DNA of 64,000 nt. Source: Oscillospiraceae bacterium. GTDB lineage: Bacteria > Bacillota > Clostridia > Oscillospirales > Ruminococcaceae. The notes beneath the pieces were generated by a model that did not search any database, was not told the origin of the DNA, and saw only the letters and a list, made by a program, of their open reading frames with translations. Location of the stretch: NCBI GenBank assembly GCA_004555865.1, contig SFJO01000002.1, forward strand, positions 1 to 64,000, in the 5' to 3' direction. The translations under genes were made by a program, and so were the position numbers. Below are positions 25,822-34,732 of the stretch, piece by piece. Numbering within the stretch: position 1 is the first letter of the stretch; the number at the start of each line of letters is the position of its first letter.

Positions 25822-26397
25822 TTACTGCGAATCCGAGCCGCTGACTGCCTCGCTCTGTTCCGTGTCTTCCAGCTCTGCAGCGGTGTACCGGAACACGTTG
25901 CATTTCGAGGCGCTCACGGTGTACACGGCGCTGTCCTCCGTTACCGTCAGGTAAACGTCCCCGGTCACCGGGTTGGTGTCGCCGAAATACAGGGTATTCT
26001 CCGTTCCGTCCGCCAGGGTATAAATCACCGTCACCACCGGGTCAGTCATGCCATACTGCGCCGGGTCGGCCCCGGTGATGACCCGGTTGGAGGTCAGGCT
26101 GCACAGGGCCGTCACCATGCTGTCGGCACGGGTGGCCTGCACTGCTGCCTCGCTGCCTTCCAGCGTCCAGTTTCCGTCCTCGTCCCGGTTCAAGGTAGCG
26201 GACTGTTCCTGATAGATCCAGGTCAGCGTGCGGAGATCCGAGGCGGAAAAAGCCGAGATCGTCACGGTTTCCTCGCTGCTGGCCGCCTCATCCGCCGCCG
26301 TTTTCTGCGCGGTGTAGCGGGTCGCCAGAACCACGCCCAGCGCCAGCAAAAGCACCAGCGCCGCCAGAATGCCAAACATACGCTGCTTCTGCTTCAT
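25822..26397 (-). CDS. DUF4340 domain protein of a Gld-like ABC system
   Basis: The 191-residue protein has one N-terminal membrane helix (FGILAALVLLLALGVVLATRY) and an outer domain with paired beta repeats (DLRTLTWIYQEQSATLNRDEDG and VVTVIYTLADGTENTLYFGD), the pattern of DUF4340. DUF4340 proteins often sit beside GldG-type proteins as accessory, presumably surface-exposed, parts of ABC exporters. The ATG lies one base from the upstream gldG-like stop (TGA 26399-26401), so translation is coupled. It is the last gene of the operon. Substrate unknown. Confidence 0.8.
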   Translation of the reverse strand: MKQKQRMFGILAALVLLLALGVVLATRYTAQKTAADEAASSEETVTISAFSASDLRTLTWIYQEQSATLNRDEDGNWTLEGSEAAVQATRADSMVTALCSLTSNRVITGADPAQYGMTDPVVTVIYTLADGTENTLYFGDTNPVTGDVYLTVTEDSAVYTVSASKCNVFRYTAAELEDTEQSEAVSGSDSQ

Positions 26398-26398
26398 C

Positions 26399-27844
26399 TC
26401 AGCGTGCCCTCCGCTTCAAGGTAATCACCGCGCCGCACACCAGCAGGGCCAGCGGCAGCACCAGCACCGCCAGCGCACCATAGCGCACGGTTTGCCCGGC
26501 GGTAAAGGTCAGGGCATCGCTGGTCAGGCCCTTGGCCGCCACCAGCGTGGCCGTGGTGTCGGTGTCGGTCAGCCAGCCCACGCAGCCCAGCAAAAAGCGG
26601 CTGTTGCCGCCCGCCACCCGGCTGTCGGTCTGGGCATCATTCAGCGCCGCGCTGGCCGCCCAGACAATGCGGCTGGTCTGCCCGTCATCGCCGGTCTTTT
26701 CTGCCGCCACCGCCAGGTCAAAGGGGCCGCTCTGGTCTCCGTTCTCCCGGCTGGTGGTCTGCATATTGAATCCCGCCGCCTTGTTGTAGGCGCTGGAGCT
26801 GGTGGTAAGCAGCGGCGTAAGGGTAATGTCGGTCAAATCGCTCTCCATCTGAATGGCCTGGGCAAAGGGCATTAGCACCAGACTGCCGTTCATCTGGCTG
26901 GTGGCCGAATGGGTCTGCACGTCCGGCACCAGCCAGTAGGCATAGCCCTGGGCATGGTGGCCTGCATCTCCTTCCACCACCAGACCCTCCATGGGGCTCA
27001 TGCCATACTCCGCCAGCAGGGCGTTCAGATGGGGGGTGTTGATCGAGGGGTCGGTCAGCACCAGCATCCGGCCGCCCTGATCCAGATACGCCCGCAGCAG
27101 GGTCAGATCGGCCTCTGTGTAGTCCACCGTCGGGCAGATCAGCGCCAACGCAGCGATGTCCTTCGAAATTTCGCTGATGCTCAGCAGGTTGACATCCTCC
27201 ACATCCATGTTCTGCAGGCTCAGCGAACCGGTCAGGTCGCTGTTCAGGGCAGTCTCCCCGTGGCCGGTCAGGCGGCCAAGAACCGGGGTGCTGCCGCTGG
27301 TCACATACAGAATGGCGCTGGAGATCTGGTTCTCGGCGTCAAACTGGGTGCTCACGCTTCCGGTGGTGTAATAGCTGGCATAATCATAGCTGTAAAAATC
27401 GCTGGAGCTCAGGGTGCGCAGCCGGTCGCCGCACTGGACGATCAGCCCGCCCTCCTCCGCATCATCGGCGCCCAGCTGCTGGGCAAAGGTGGGATACACC
27501 GCCGGGTCCTTCTGCTGCCAGCTCACATGGCTGCTTGCCCCGGCGTACCGGTCCAGCAGGGCTGTAACCATGGGGTCCTCGCTGCCGGTCTGGGCCAGAT
27601 AATACAGGTTCACGTCCTGGTCGATCTCCTCCAGCATCTGCTTGGTGGCATCGCTCAGGCTGTAAAGGCCGCTGGCGCTCAGGTCAAACTGGGTGGCCTG
27701 GCTGGGCAGCGCGTTCACCAGCAGATTGACCAGCACCACCGCCGCCAGGGCCAGAACCGCCACTGCCGTGGCCGCCGTGCCGTTTTTGAACACCCGTCCA
27801 TCGCCGTTTTTTCCGGCCCGCTTTGGAAATTGGAACTTCTTCAT
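26399..27844 (-). CDS. GldG-like ABC-associated membrane protein
   Basis: The 481-residue protein has an N-terminal membrane helix (TAAVAVLALAAVVLVNLLVNAL, approximate), a large extracytoplasmic domain and a C-terminal helix (GALAVLVLPLALLVCGAVITL) ending in KRRAR. The outer domain starts FDLSASGLYSLSDATKQML and contains RMLVLTDPSINTPHLNALLAEYG, as in GldG/ABC_transp_aux proteins. These were named from Bacteroidota gliding but are widespread in non-gliding bacteria. It lies 21 bp after the permease gene. Its role is probably to complete the exporter made by the next two genes. The cargo is not evident. Confidence 0.82.
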   Translation of the reverse strand: MKKFQFPKRAGKNGDGRVFKNGTAATAVAVLALAAVVLVNLLVNALPSQATQFDLSASGLYSLSDATKQMLEEIDQDVNLYYLAQTGSEDPMVTALLDRYAGASSHVSWQQKDPAVYPTFAQQLGADDAEEGGLIVQCGDRLRTLSSSDFYSYDYASYYTTGSVSTQFDAENQISSAILYVTSGSTPVLGRLTGHGETALNSDLTGSLSLQNMDVEDVNLLSISEISKDIAALALICPTVDYTEADLTLLRAYLDQGGRMLVLTDPSINTPHLNALLAEYGMSPMEGLVVEGDAGHHAQGYAYWLVPDVQTHSATSQMNGSLVLMPFAQAIQMESDLTDITLTPLLTTSSSAYNKAAGFNMQTTSRENGDQSGPFDLAVAAEKTGDDGQTSRIVWAASAALNDAQTDSRVAGGNSRFLLGCVGWLTDTDTTATLVAAKGLTSDALTFTAGQTVRYGALAVLVLPLALLVCGAVITLKRRAR

Positions 27845-27865
27845 GGGTACTGCACCTCCTCGCCA

Positions 27866-28729
27866 TCAGTTCCACCGACGCTTTTCCAGCGTCTGGCAGG
27901 TAAAGAACAAGAACAGGGCGGTGACGCTCAGGTAATACACCACAGCGCTCAGGCTGAACAGCCCGCTCACAAATTTTTCAAATGGGCTGAACAGGCACAG
28001 CGCCCCCAGCAGCGAGGAAAACGCGCTGGTCAGCGCCGCACTGCGCAGCCAGAACAACACCAGAATGGCCGCGCAACACACGGTAAATACGCCAAGCCCC
28101 AGCCCCCAGCTGCGGCTGTGCCAGCCCGCATAGGCAGCCCCCAGCACGGCCAGCACCAGAAACACCCCCATGGCCAGCGCGCTGCCCACAGTGAACAGCG
28201 TCTGGATGCTGGGCATCAGGTAGGCCAGCAGCAGCACAAAGAAGCTGCACGCCGCCGCTACGATCTGGTTTTCATTCAGGCTGGAGAGGAACACCCCGAT
28301 GGCAATGCAGGCCGCCCCCAGCAAAAAGAAGGCCAGCAGGGCCGCATAACTCTGGCGGTAGCTCACCGCCCCGCCCCGGCTCATGATGAGGGGGTACAGG
28401 GCAAACACCAGCACCGCCATGCCAAACACGCTGAGCACGGCCAAATATTTGCCCAGCACAATGCGCCACAGGGGCACCGGGCTGGTCAGCAGCAGCTGGT
28501 CGGTGCGGGCGCGGCGCTCTTCGGCAAAGCTGCGCATGGTAAGCAGCGGCACCAGCACCAGCAGCACAAACAGGTTGTTGTACAGGGTATAGCTCAGATC
28601 CGGGTAGCCGCTCATCAGGTTCATTACCGTAAAGTACAGGCCGCCCACCGCCAGGAAAAAGGCCAGCAGCACATAGCCCATCATTCCGGTAAAGAACCCT
28701 TTCAGGTCCCGCTTATAAATGGCGATCAT
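27866..28729 (-). CDS. ABC-2 type permease (GldF-like)
   Basis: The 287-residue protein starts MIAIYKRDLKGFFTGMMGYV, typical of ABC-2 permeases, and has six hydrophobic segments, including YTLYNNLFVLLVLVPLLTMR with the usual coupling sequence SFAEERRARTDQLLLTSPV after it. Its ATG overlaps the stop of the ATPase gene (ATGA at 28726-28729), so the two are translated together and surely form one transporter. With the GldG-like and DUF4340 proteins it makes a four-gene Gld-type export system. Confidence 0.88.
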   Translation of the reverse strand: MIAIYKRDLKGFFTGMMGYVLLAFFLAVGGLYFTVMNLMSGYPDLSYTLYNNLFVLLVLVPLLTMRSFAEERRARTDQLLLTSPVPLWRIVLGKYLAVLSVFGMAVLVFALYPLIMSRGGAVSYRQSYAALLAFFLLGAACIAIGVFLSSLNENQIVAAACSFFVLLLAYLMPSIQTLFTVGSALAMGVFLVLAVLGAAYAGWHSRSWGLGLGVFTVCCAAILVLFWLRSAALTSAFSSLLGALCLFSPFEKFVSGLFSLSAVVYYLSVTALFLFFTCQTLEKRRWN

Positions 28730-29769
28730 TCTGCATTCTCCTCCTCACTGGAACGGTCTTCCGGCTCCGGCCGGGCGGAATCCTCCGGCGCCTCGGCCGG
28801 GGGCTCCGGCGCGGCCTGCTTTGCGGCCGCTTCCGGGGCGCTCTCTTCCACCAGCTGCAGGAACACGTCCTCCAGGCTGACGGCCGCGGTGCCCAGCGCC
28901 AGCACCGGGCACCCGGCGGCGGCCAGGGCGGCGCTCAGCGCACCCCGCAGGTCGCTGCCCGCCGGGGCGTTGGCCGTAAAGCTCACCTCGCCGTCCTTTT
29001 CGCCGGTGAGGGTCACATCGGTCAGCCCCTCCACCCCGGCGGCGGCCGCCAACACGCAGGCTGCCTCGCCCCGAGCGGTGGCCGTGAGGGTCTGGTGGCC
29101 CTCCAGCCGGCCCGCCAGCTCGTTCGGCGTGCCCATGGCCACCAGGCGGCCATGGGCAATGATGAGCACCTGATCGCACACCGCCTGCACCTCGCTGAGG
29201 ATGTGGCTGGACAGGATCACCGTATGGGTGCGGCCCAGGTCCCGGATCAGCGCCCGGATCTCGATCATCTGGGCCGGGTCCAGGCCCACGGTCGGCTCGT
29301 CCAGAATGATGACCTTAGGGCTGCCCATCAGGGCGCCCGCCAGTCCCACCCGCTGTTTGTAGCCCTTGGACAGGTTGCGGATGAGCCTTCTGCCCACGCT
29401 CTCCAGCCCGGTGCGGGCCATGGCCTTTTCCACCTGGCTTGTGCGCTCGGCACGGCGCACGCCCTTCAGCTCTGCGGCAAAGCGCAGATATTCCTCCACC
29501 GTCATATCCGGATAGAGCGGCGGCTGCTCAGGCAGATAGCCGATGCAGGCCCGCGCCTCCCCCGGCTCCTCCAGCACATCGTGGCCGTCGATGGTCACGG
29601 TGCCGCCGGTGGCGGAGATGTACCCGGTGAGGATGTTCATTGTGGTGGATTTACCCGCGCCGTTGGGGCCGAGCAGGCCGTAAATCACGCCCTTCTGCAC
29701 GAAAAAGCTCAGGTCGTCCACCGCCAGGTGGCTGCCGTACCGCTTGGTGAGATGCTGTACTTCGATCAA
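28726..29769 (-). CDS. ABC transporter ATP-binding protein (GldA-like)
   Basis: This is the motor ATPase of the exporter. Walker A GPNGAGKS is at 34-41, followed by the signature LSKGYKQR and Walker B VIILDEPTVGLDP. The rest is the usual ABC-2 C-terminal domain and an unusual acidic, Pro/Glu/Ala-rich tail of about 45 residues. An ATG at 29815-29817 has no ribosome site. The TTG at 29767-29769, giving MIEVQHLTKRYG, has GAAGGAG 11 nt ahead and matches the family start, so I chose it (347 residues). Without a clear promoter upstream, regulation is unknown. Confidence 0.86.
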   Translation of the reverse strand: MIEVQHLTKRYGSHLAVDDLSFFVQKGVIYGLLGPNGAGKSTTMNILTGYISATGGTVTIDGHDVLEEPGEARACIGYLPEQPPLYPDMTVEEYLRFAAELKGVRRAERTSQVEKAMARTGLESVGRRLIRNLSKGYKQRVGLAGALMGSPKVIILDEPTVGLDPAQMIEIRALIRDLGRTHTVILSSHILSEVQAVCDQVLIIAHGRLVAMGTPNELAGRLEGHQTLTATARGEAACVLAAAAGVEGLTDVTLTGEKDGEVSFTANAPAGSDLRGALSAALAAAGCPVLALGTAAVSLEDVFLQLVEESAPEAAAKQAAPEPPAEAPEDSARPEPEDRSSEEENAE

Positions 29770-30021
29770 GAGTCCACACGCTCCTTCTTCCGCCGTTCTT
29801 CCACACACCGGCGGCATTTTGTTGAAAAGTTCCGCACCGCAGGGTCAAAATGCAAACGATTGTCCCCTCAGCGTTTTCACTTTTTTATCATTGTAAGGGC
29901 CATTTGTGAAACCCATGTGACAGAGCTTTGAGGATTTGGAAAAGCTCTTCGCCCCGCTTCGGCCTCCCGCGCGCCCCTGCGCTTCGGGCCGCGCCGCTTC
30001 GCGCCTTTGCCTGCCCCGCAC
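29770..30021. other. Leader region of the Gld-like operon
   Basis: About 250 bp lie between the plsY terminator and the ATPase start. On the minus strand the best promoter guess is TTCACA, 17 bp, TAAAAA near 29885-29915, which is too poor to call. No other feature was seen. Confidence 0.35.
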
Positions 30022-30022
30022 G

Positions 30023-30061
30023 CAAAAAAGCAGCGCCTCACAAACCATGCAGGCGCTGCTT
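30023..30061 (-). terminator. Terminator of the DUF512-der-plsY unit
   Basis: A perfect 11-bp stem (AAGCAGCGCCT, 30028-30038, with 30051-30061) is followed on the minus strand by TTTTTTGCGTGC, 28 bp after the plsY stop. Confidence 0.9.
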
Positions 30062-30089
30062 CGATTTAGTTTTGGTAAAAAAGGGCTTC

Positions 30090-30806
30090 TCACTTTTTGT
30101 TCTTATCCTGGCCGAACTTGTATTCGGTGCCGTTCAGCAGACGCTTGATGTTGGCCCGGTGCATCCAGATGACCAGCCCGCCCATCACGGCGGCACAGAA
30201 GGTGGTAAAGGCCACATCGTAGCCCATCCAGCCGGAATAGAAGAAGGTGAACACCGGGTAGAGAGCCGCCACCGTCACGCTGGAAAGGCTGACGATGCGG
30301 GTGGAAAAGGCCAGCGCAAAGAACACAACGGCCAACGCCAGCACCACCAGCGGCGCCGTAGCCAGAATGGCCCCCGCCGCTGTGGCAACGCCCTTGCCGC
30401 CCTTAAAGTGGAACCAGATGGGCCACAAATGGCCGCACACGGCGCAGAACGCTGCCAGATAGGCCCCGTAGACACCCAGGGCCGGATCTCCCGTTCCCCA
30501 TTCCACAATGAAGCGGCCCAGCAGGGTGGAAACCGCGCCCTTGCCAATGTCGCCCAATGCGGTGAGCAGCGCCGCCTTCAACCCGAAGGTACGCAGAATG
30601 TTGGTGCTGCCCGCATTGCCGCTGCCGTGGGTGCGAATGTCGTCATGATACAGGTACTTGCTTACCAGAATGCCGAAGTCTACGCTGCCCAGAAGATAGG
30701 CCAACACGCCGCCCAGTGCCAGCATAACCCAGAATTTCGGGTCCGGGCCGGTCACAAAAATGGCAGTCGCGCCGTCCGCCCCGCCAATGATCCCCAAGCT
30801 CGTCAT
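30090..30806 (-). CDS. plsY: Acyl-phosphate glycerol-3-phosphate acyltransferase with N-terminal extension
   Basis: PlsY is the membrane enzyme that transfers the acyl group of acyl-phosphate to glycerol 3-phosphate, starting phospholipid synthesis. Motif 1 HGSGNAGSTNILRTFG and motif 2 FKGGKGVATAAG are intact, and there are about five to six hydrophobic helices. The 238-residue product is longer than the usual roughly 200 because of a 25-residue N-terminal stretch, MTSLGIIGGADGATAIFVTG. That peptide closely resembles the GGADGPTAIF signature of sodium-pump decarboxylase beta subunits. The ATG at 30804-30806 is fixed by AAGGAGG 9 nt ahead; the frame is open further but has no ribosome site. 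It follows der by 129 bp and ends the operon. Confidence 0.93.
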   Translation of the reverse strand: MTSLGIIGGADGATAIFVTGPDPKFWVMLALGGVLAYLLGSVDFGILVSKYLYHDDIRTHGSGNAGSTNILRTFGLKAALLTALGDIGKGAVSTLLGRFIVEWGTGDPALGVYGAYLAAFCAVCGHLWPIWFHFKGGKGVATAAGAILATAPLVVLALAVVFFALAFSTRIVSLSSVTVAALYPVFTFFYSGWMGYDVAFTTFCAAVMGGLVIWMHRANIKRLLNGTEYKFGQDKNKK

Positions 30807-30935
30807 TTGATAACAGCCTCCTTCAGTGGGACCCGAACCGGCGCGCCGGCCGATTTCCGCCGTTGCGCCGGGTTCCAATCCACGCTTGCTGTGTTTGCTT
30901 TCGGTCAGGCCGCCCCACGGGCGGAAAAGAAACAA

Positions 30936-32267
30936 TCACTTCGTGTTGCCGTCGCCGCGCTCGCGCACCACCATGCGCACCGGGGTGCCCTCCAAGCCAA
31001 AAGTCTCGCGAATCTGGTTCTCGATGTACCGCTGGTAGGAGAAATGGAACAGATCCTTCCGGTTTACAAAGCACACAAACGTGGGCGGGCGGGTGCTGCT
31101 CTGGGTCATGTAGAAGATCTTCAGGCGGCGGCCCTTATCGCTGGGGGGCTGCACGCGGGCTGTGGCCCGGGCCAGCAGTTCATTCAGCACGCCCGTGGGC
31201 ACACGCAGGGCGTTCTGCTCGTCCACATACTTGATCAGCTCAAACAGGCGGTCAATGCGCTGGCCGGTTTTGGCACTGATGAAGATGATGGGGGCATAGC
31301 TCATAAAGCTGAAATCGTTCATCAGCTTTTTGCGCACCGTGTCCATGGTCTTGTCGTCTTTTTCCACGGCGTCCCACTTGTTCACGGCGATGATGCAGGC
31401 CTTGCCCTGCTCATGGGCATAGCCTGCCACCTTGGAGTCCTGCTCGGTAAAGCCCACGGTGGCATCGATCATAATCACGCACACCCGGCTGCGCTCCACG
31501 GCGGCCAGGCTGCGCAGAACGCTGTAGCGCTCCACGCCCTCTTCCACCTTGCCGCGCTTGCGCAGGCCGGCGGTGTCGGTAAACACAAAGCTGCCGTACT
31601 TGTTGTCCACCTGGCTGTCAATGGCGTCCCGGGTGGTGCCGGCCTCATTGGCCACGATCATCCGGTTTTCGCCCAGAATAAAGTTCACCAGGCTGGATTT
31701 TCCCACATTGGGGCGGCCGATGACGGCCACGGGAATGCGGTCGTCATTCGCCTCGTCCTCATCGGAAAAGTGCAGGTGCTGGCACACCGCATCCAGCAGG
31801 TCGCCGGTGCCGTGGCCGTGTACGCTGGAAACCGGGATCAGCTCGCCCAGGCCCAGCGTATAAAAGTCGTACAGCTCCATGGGGGCGTCGCCCACCTTGT
31901 CGCACTTGTTTACCGCAACAATCACCGGCTTGCCGCAGCGGCGCAGCATGGACGCCACTTCCTGGTCCTGTGCCGTCACGCCGGCGCGCACGTCCACCAC
32001 CATCACGATGCAGTCCGCTGCATCAATGGCCAACTGCGCCTGCTGGCGGATGTGGCTTACAATGCCGTCATCGCTCTCCGGCTCGATGCCGCCGGTATCA
32101 ATCAGCAGCATTTTGTGGTTCAGCCACTCGCAGTCGCCGAAGATCCGGTCCCGGGTAACACCGGGGGTATCCTCCACAATGGCAAGGCGCTGGCCCACCA
32201 GCTTGTTGAACAGGGTGGATTTGCCCACGTTGGGGCGGCCCACCACCGCCACGATCGGTCTGCCCAT
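30936..32267 (-). CDS. der: Ribosome biogenesis GTPase Der (EngA)
   Basis: Der is an essential GTPase with two tandem G domains that helps 50S subunit maturation. The 443-residue protein has G1 GRPNVGKS at 10-17 with DTPGVTRDR and NKCD, a second GRPNVGKS with AGTTRDAID and NKWD, and a KH-like C-terminal domain (RPPTFVCFVNRKD). AGGAGG lies 9 nt before the ATG at 32265-32267. The order DUF512, der, plsY on one strand is a common clostridial cluster; the gpsA and spoIVA genes that often follow in spore formers are absent here. Confidence 0.97.
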   Translation of the reverse strand: MGRPIVAVVGRPNVGKSTLFNKLVGQRLAIVEDTPGVTRDRIFGDCEWLNHKMLLIDTGGIEPESDDGIVSHIRQQAQLAIDAADCIVMVVDVRAGVTAQDQEVASMLRRCGKPVIVAVNKCDKVGDAPMELYDFYTLGLGELIPVSSVHGHGTGDLLDAVCQHLHFSDEDEANDDRIPVAVIGRPNVGKSSLVNFILGENRMIVANEAGTTRDAIDSQVDNKYGSFVFTDTAGLRKRGKVEEGVERYSVLRSLAAVERSRVCVIMIDATVGFTEQDSKVAGYAHEQGKACIIAVNKWDAVEKDDKTMDTVRKKLMNDFSFMSYAPIIFISAKTGQRIDRLFELIKYVDEQNALRVPTGVLNELLARATARVQPPSDKGRRLKIFYMTQSSTRPPTFVCFVNRKDLFHFSYQRYIENQIRETFGLEGTPVRMVVRERGDGNTK

Positions 32268-32416
32268 TGGCGTTCGCCTCCTTTTCTATTCACGGCAGCC
32301 CAGAGGGCCGCCCTTTGTTTGCGCATTCTCTTATTCAGTATGATACATCAAAACCGACCCAAGCGCCAGCGCCGCCGCGTCTTTTGCGGCAGCGGCCGGT
32401 GTTCGCAGGCCCGCGC

Positions 32417-33718
32417 TCAGCCTTCCAGAATGGCCCGCAGGTTCTCGGCCCCGGCCACCGGCAGGATCTTTACCCGCACACCCAGAGCTTCGGCCAGCTG
32501 TTCCACGGTCACATCGTCCAGAAAGCGGTCCTGCTCATCCCGCAGCATCACCTCGGGCACCCCCAGCACGTCGCTGGTGAGCTTGCCTTTGCACTGGTCA
32601 ATGATGTCGGTGCCGGTAACCAGCCCCGCCACACTGATGTTGCCGCCGAAGAAGTTGTTCCGGATGGGATGCACCGTCACTTTGACCGAGGGGTGCCGCC
32701 CGTGGAGCGCCTCCATCATTTCCTGAATGAGAGGGGCCGCCAAGGTTCCGGTCACCACATCCATGCGGCGGATGCGCCGCCCGGTGCGGCTGTGGGCCAA
32801 CGCCCCCAGGAACTCATCCCGGTAAAGCCGCCACATGCCCACGCCGTTTTCCAGCTGTGCATACTCCTCGTAGAAATCGCCCTCCGGCACCGGCCGCTCC
32901 GCCGCCAGGTACCACTCGTCGCCCGGGTAGATCAGCCGGGTGCCGTATTCCTTCACGCAGCGGCGGCCATATTCTTCCAGAATGTTCAGGGTCTGGGCCG
33001 CGGTCTCCCGGTCGTAGGGGGTCAGGGGGTACAGGCCCTTCCGGTAGCGGGTCACCCCCGAGGGCACCGCCGCAATGCTGAGGATGGACTCGTGCAGCTG
33101 GCACAGATCGTCCAGCGTGCGGCGCAGCTCCTCCCCGTCGTTGATGCCCCGGCACAGCACCAGCTGGCAGTTCATCTCAATGCCCGCCTCGGCGAACTGC
33201 TTCAGGTAGGCCAGCGTTTCACCTGCCCGCTTGTTGGCCATCATGCGCACCCGAAGTTCCGGGTTGGTGGTGTGCACCGAGATGTTGATGGGGGAAATGT
33301 GCATGTGACCGATGCGCTCCACCTCATGGGGGCTGAGGTTGGTCAGCGTGATGTAGTTGCCGAACAAAAAGCTCAGCCGCTCATCGTCGTCCTTAAAATA
33401 TAAGGCCGGGCGCATCCCCTGGGGCAGCTGATCAATAAAGCAGAACATACAGTGGTTGGCGCAGGAGTGCTGCTTGTCGATCAGATAAGTCTTGAAATCG
33501 CAGCCGAAAGGCTCGTACTGATCCTTCCGCACCTGCAGCGTCCGGGTCTGGCCTTCCCGACAAACGGTCATTTCAAAACGGGGCGAAGAGGTGTAAAACT
33601 CATAATCCAGCATATCGTTCAGCGGGTTGCGGCCCACCGCCAGCAGCACATCGCCGGACTGAATGCCCAATTTCGCCGCCGGGGTGCCTGCTTCCACGCT
33701 CTGCACCTGGATTCCCAT
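32417..33718 (-). CDS. DUF512 family protein with PDZ and radical-SAM-like domains
   Basis: The 433-residue protein starts with a PDZ-like domain (MGIQVQSVEAGTPAAKLGIQ onward, about 1-50). It then has a cysteine motif C86-x3-C90-x2-C93 in SCANHCMFCF, as in radical-SAM enzymes, followed by ISPINISVHTTNPELR and the C-terminal DUF512 domain. The family is widespread in clostridia, next to der, and its reaction is not established. It presumably binds a 4Fe-4S cluster. The frame is open 11 codons upstream, but AGGAGG sits 9 nt before the ATG at 33716-33718. It leads the der-plsY unit; no clear promoter was found in the 125-bp gap behind rpmF. Confidence 0.9.
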   Translation of the reverse strand: MGIQVQSVEAGTPAAKLGIQSGDVLLAVGRNPLNDMLDYEFYTSSPRFEMTVCREGQTRTLQVRKDQYEPFGCDFKTYLIDKQHSCANHCMFCFIDQLPQGMRPALYFKDDDERLSFLFGNYITLTNLSPHEVERIGHMHISPINISVHTTNPELRVRMMANKRAGETLAYLKQFAEAGIEMNCQLVLCRGINDGEELRRTLDDLCQLHESILSIAAVPSGVTRYRKGLYPLTPYDRETAAQTLNILEEYGRRCVKEYGTRLIYPGDEWYLAAERPVPEGDFYEEYAQLENGVGMWRLYRDEFLGALAHSRTGRRIRRMDVVTGTLAAPLIQEMMEALHGRHPSVKVTVHPIRNNFFGGNISVAGLVTGTDIIDQCKGKLTSDVLGVPEVMLRDEQDRFLDDVTVEQLAEALGVRVKILPVAGAENLRAILEG

Positions 33719-33844
33719 CGGTTTTGCCTCCTTTTCGCTCGAATCATTCAAAAACAGGCGCCGCTGCCCGCCCCGGCTTTTGGAAGCCGGGCGGGTGCCG
33801 CGCTTTGCAGCTCGGGCCGCCGGGCAGCCCGAACAGGTACAAAG

Positions 33845-33873
33845 AAAAAAGGGGAAGGCAAGCCTCCCCCTTT
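33845..33873 (-). terminator. Terminator of yceD-rpmF
   Basis: AAAGGGGGAGGC and CCTTCCCCTTT arms (minus strand, 33851-33873) around a 3-nt loop are followed by TTTTTT. It starts 17 bp after the rpmF stop. Confidence 0.85.
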
Positions 33874-33889
33874 GCGCAGAAGCCGAAAC

Positions 33890-34072
33890 TCAGGCTTCCT
33901 TCTTGACGATTTCCTTGCCCTTGTAGTAGCCGCAGTTGCCGCATACCTGGTGGGGAAGTTTATACTCGCCGCAATGGTCGCACTTGACCAGGGCAGGAGC
34001 CTCCAGCTTCCACACGGAGGAGCGACGTTTGTCACGCCGTGCCTTGGAAACCTTTCTCTTGGGTACCGCCAT
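33890..34072 (-). CDS. rpmF: 50S ribosomal protein L32, zinc-binding type
   Basis: This 60-residue protein begins MAVPKRKVSKARRDKRR and has the zinc ribbon CDHCGEYKLPHQVCGNCGYY (C-x2-C...C-x2-C). It is a late-assembling 50S protein. The rpmF gene follows yceD by 30 bp, the pairing found in most bacteria, and the two share a promoter and a terminator. The ribosome site is AGGAGG. Confidence 0.97.
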   Translation of the reverse strand: MAVPKRKVSKARRDKRRSSVWKLEAPALVKCDHCGEYKLPHQVCGNCGYYKGKEIVKKEA

Positions 34073-34102
34073 TCTTAAGCACCTCCTCGATGTGAATGTG
34101 AA

Positions 34103-34600
34103 TCAATTCAGCAGTTGTTTTAATATAGCAAGCCTTGCATCGGCGGCGGGAAGTTCCTCTTCCGGCTGACAAAGACAGCCCTCCGATTTTTTCCTGCCGC
34201 ATACAGGGCATAGCCCAGTACAATCCTCACTGCACAAAAGCAGCGGGGGCGCCTCCAGAACCAGCTCCTGATACAAAAGCTCATCCAGGTCCAGTACGCC
34301 GCGTTCATCCACCGGCAGCTCGTCCTCACCGGCCAGATCATGCTCCTTCACCTTCCACGAGCGGGTCAGGCTGCATTCCTGTGTAACCGGATCAAGACAG
34401 CGGGCACATTCGCCCGAAAGCTCTGCCGTGGCCTGAAGTTCCAAAAACACTTCGCTGCCCTGCACCCACGCCTCAAACAAGGCGCTGACCGGCTGGCTGA
34501 CCCGGTAACCGGGCCAATCCCGACCGCTCAGATCCGCCGTGAATTCCTCACGCACATGATCGGGGCCGCGCAGCAGCAGTTTTTTTAAGTCAAATCGCAT
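34103..34600 (-). CDS. yceD: YceD/DUF177 family protein
   Basis: DUF177 proteins are linked to 23S rRNA accumulation in E. coli and plants and nearly always sit before rpmF. The 165-residue protein has the family pattern: an LRGPDHVREEF-like opening, the first cysteine pair ECARCLDPV, the acidic middle with VLDLDELLYQELVLEAP, and the second group LCSEDCTGLCPVCG, probably zinc-binding. It has an extra CLC near the end. It has a strong sigma-A promoter just upstream. Confidence 0.93.
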   Translation of the reverse strand: MRFDLKKLLLRGPDHVREEFTADLSGRDWPGYRVSQPVSALFEAWVQGSEVFLELQATAELSGECARCLDPVTQECSLTRSWKVKEHDLAGEDELPVDERGVLDLDELLYQELVLEAPPLLLCSEDCTGLCPVCGRKKSEGCLCQPEEELPAADARLAILKQLLN

Positions 34601-34625
34601 ACTTCACCTCTAAGGCCGCCTGTCT

Positions 34626-34654
34626 AGTATAATCAATCCATCCGCGTTTGTCAA
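34626..34654 (-). promoter_or_regulatory. Promoter of yceD-rpmF
   Basis: The minus strand has TTGACA (34649-34654), a 17-bp spacer and TATACT (34626-34631), about 25 bp from the start codon, so the leader is short. Confidence 0.85.
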
Positions 34655-34664
34655 GCACAAATCG

Positions 34665-34695
34665 AAAACGGGAGCCAAAAATTTTCCGGCTCCCG
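34665..34695 (-). terminator. Terminator of the pgi unit
   Basis: CGGGAGCC (34669-34676) pairs with GGCTCCCG (34688-34695) and is followed on the minus strand by TTTTCG. It ends just before the yceD promoter. Confidence 0.75.
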
Positions 34696-34732
34696 CATCG
34701 AACACTGATTCTGCTTCCCAGATGGGCCGCTT

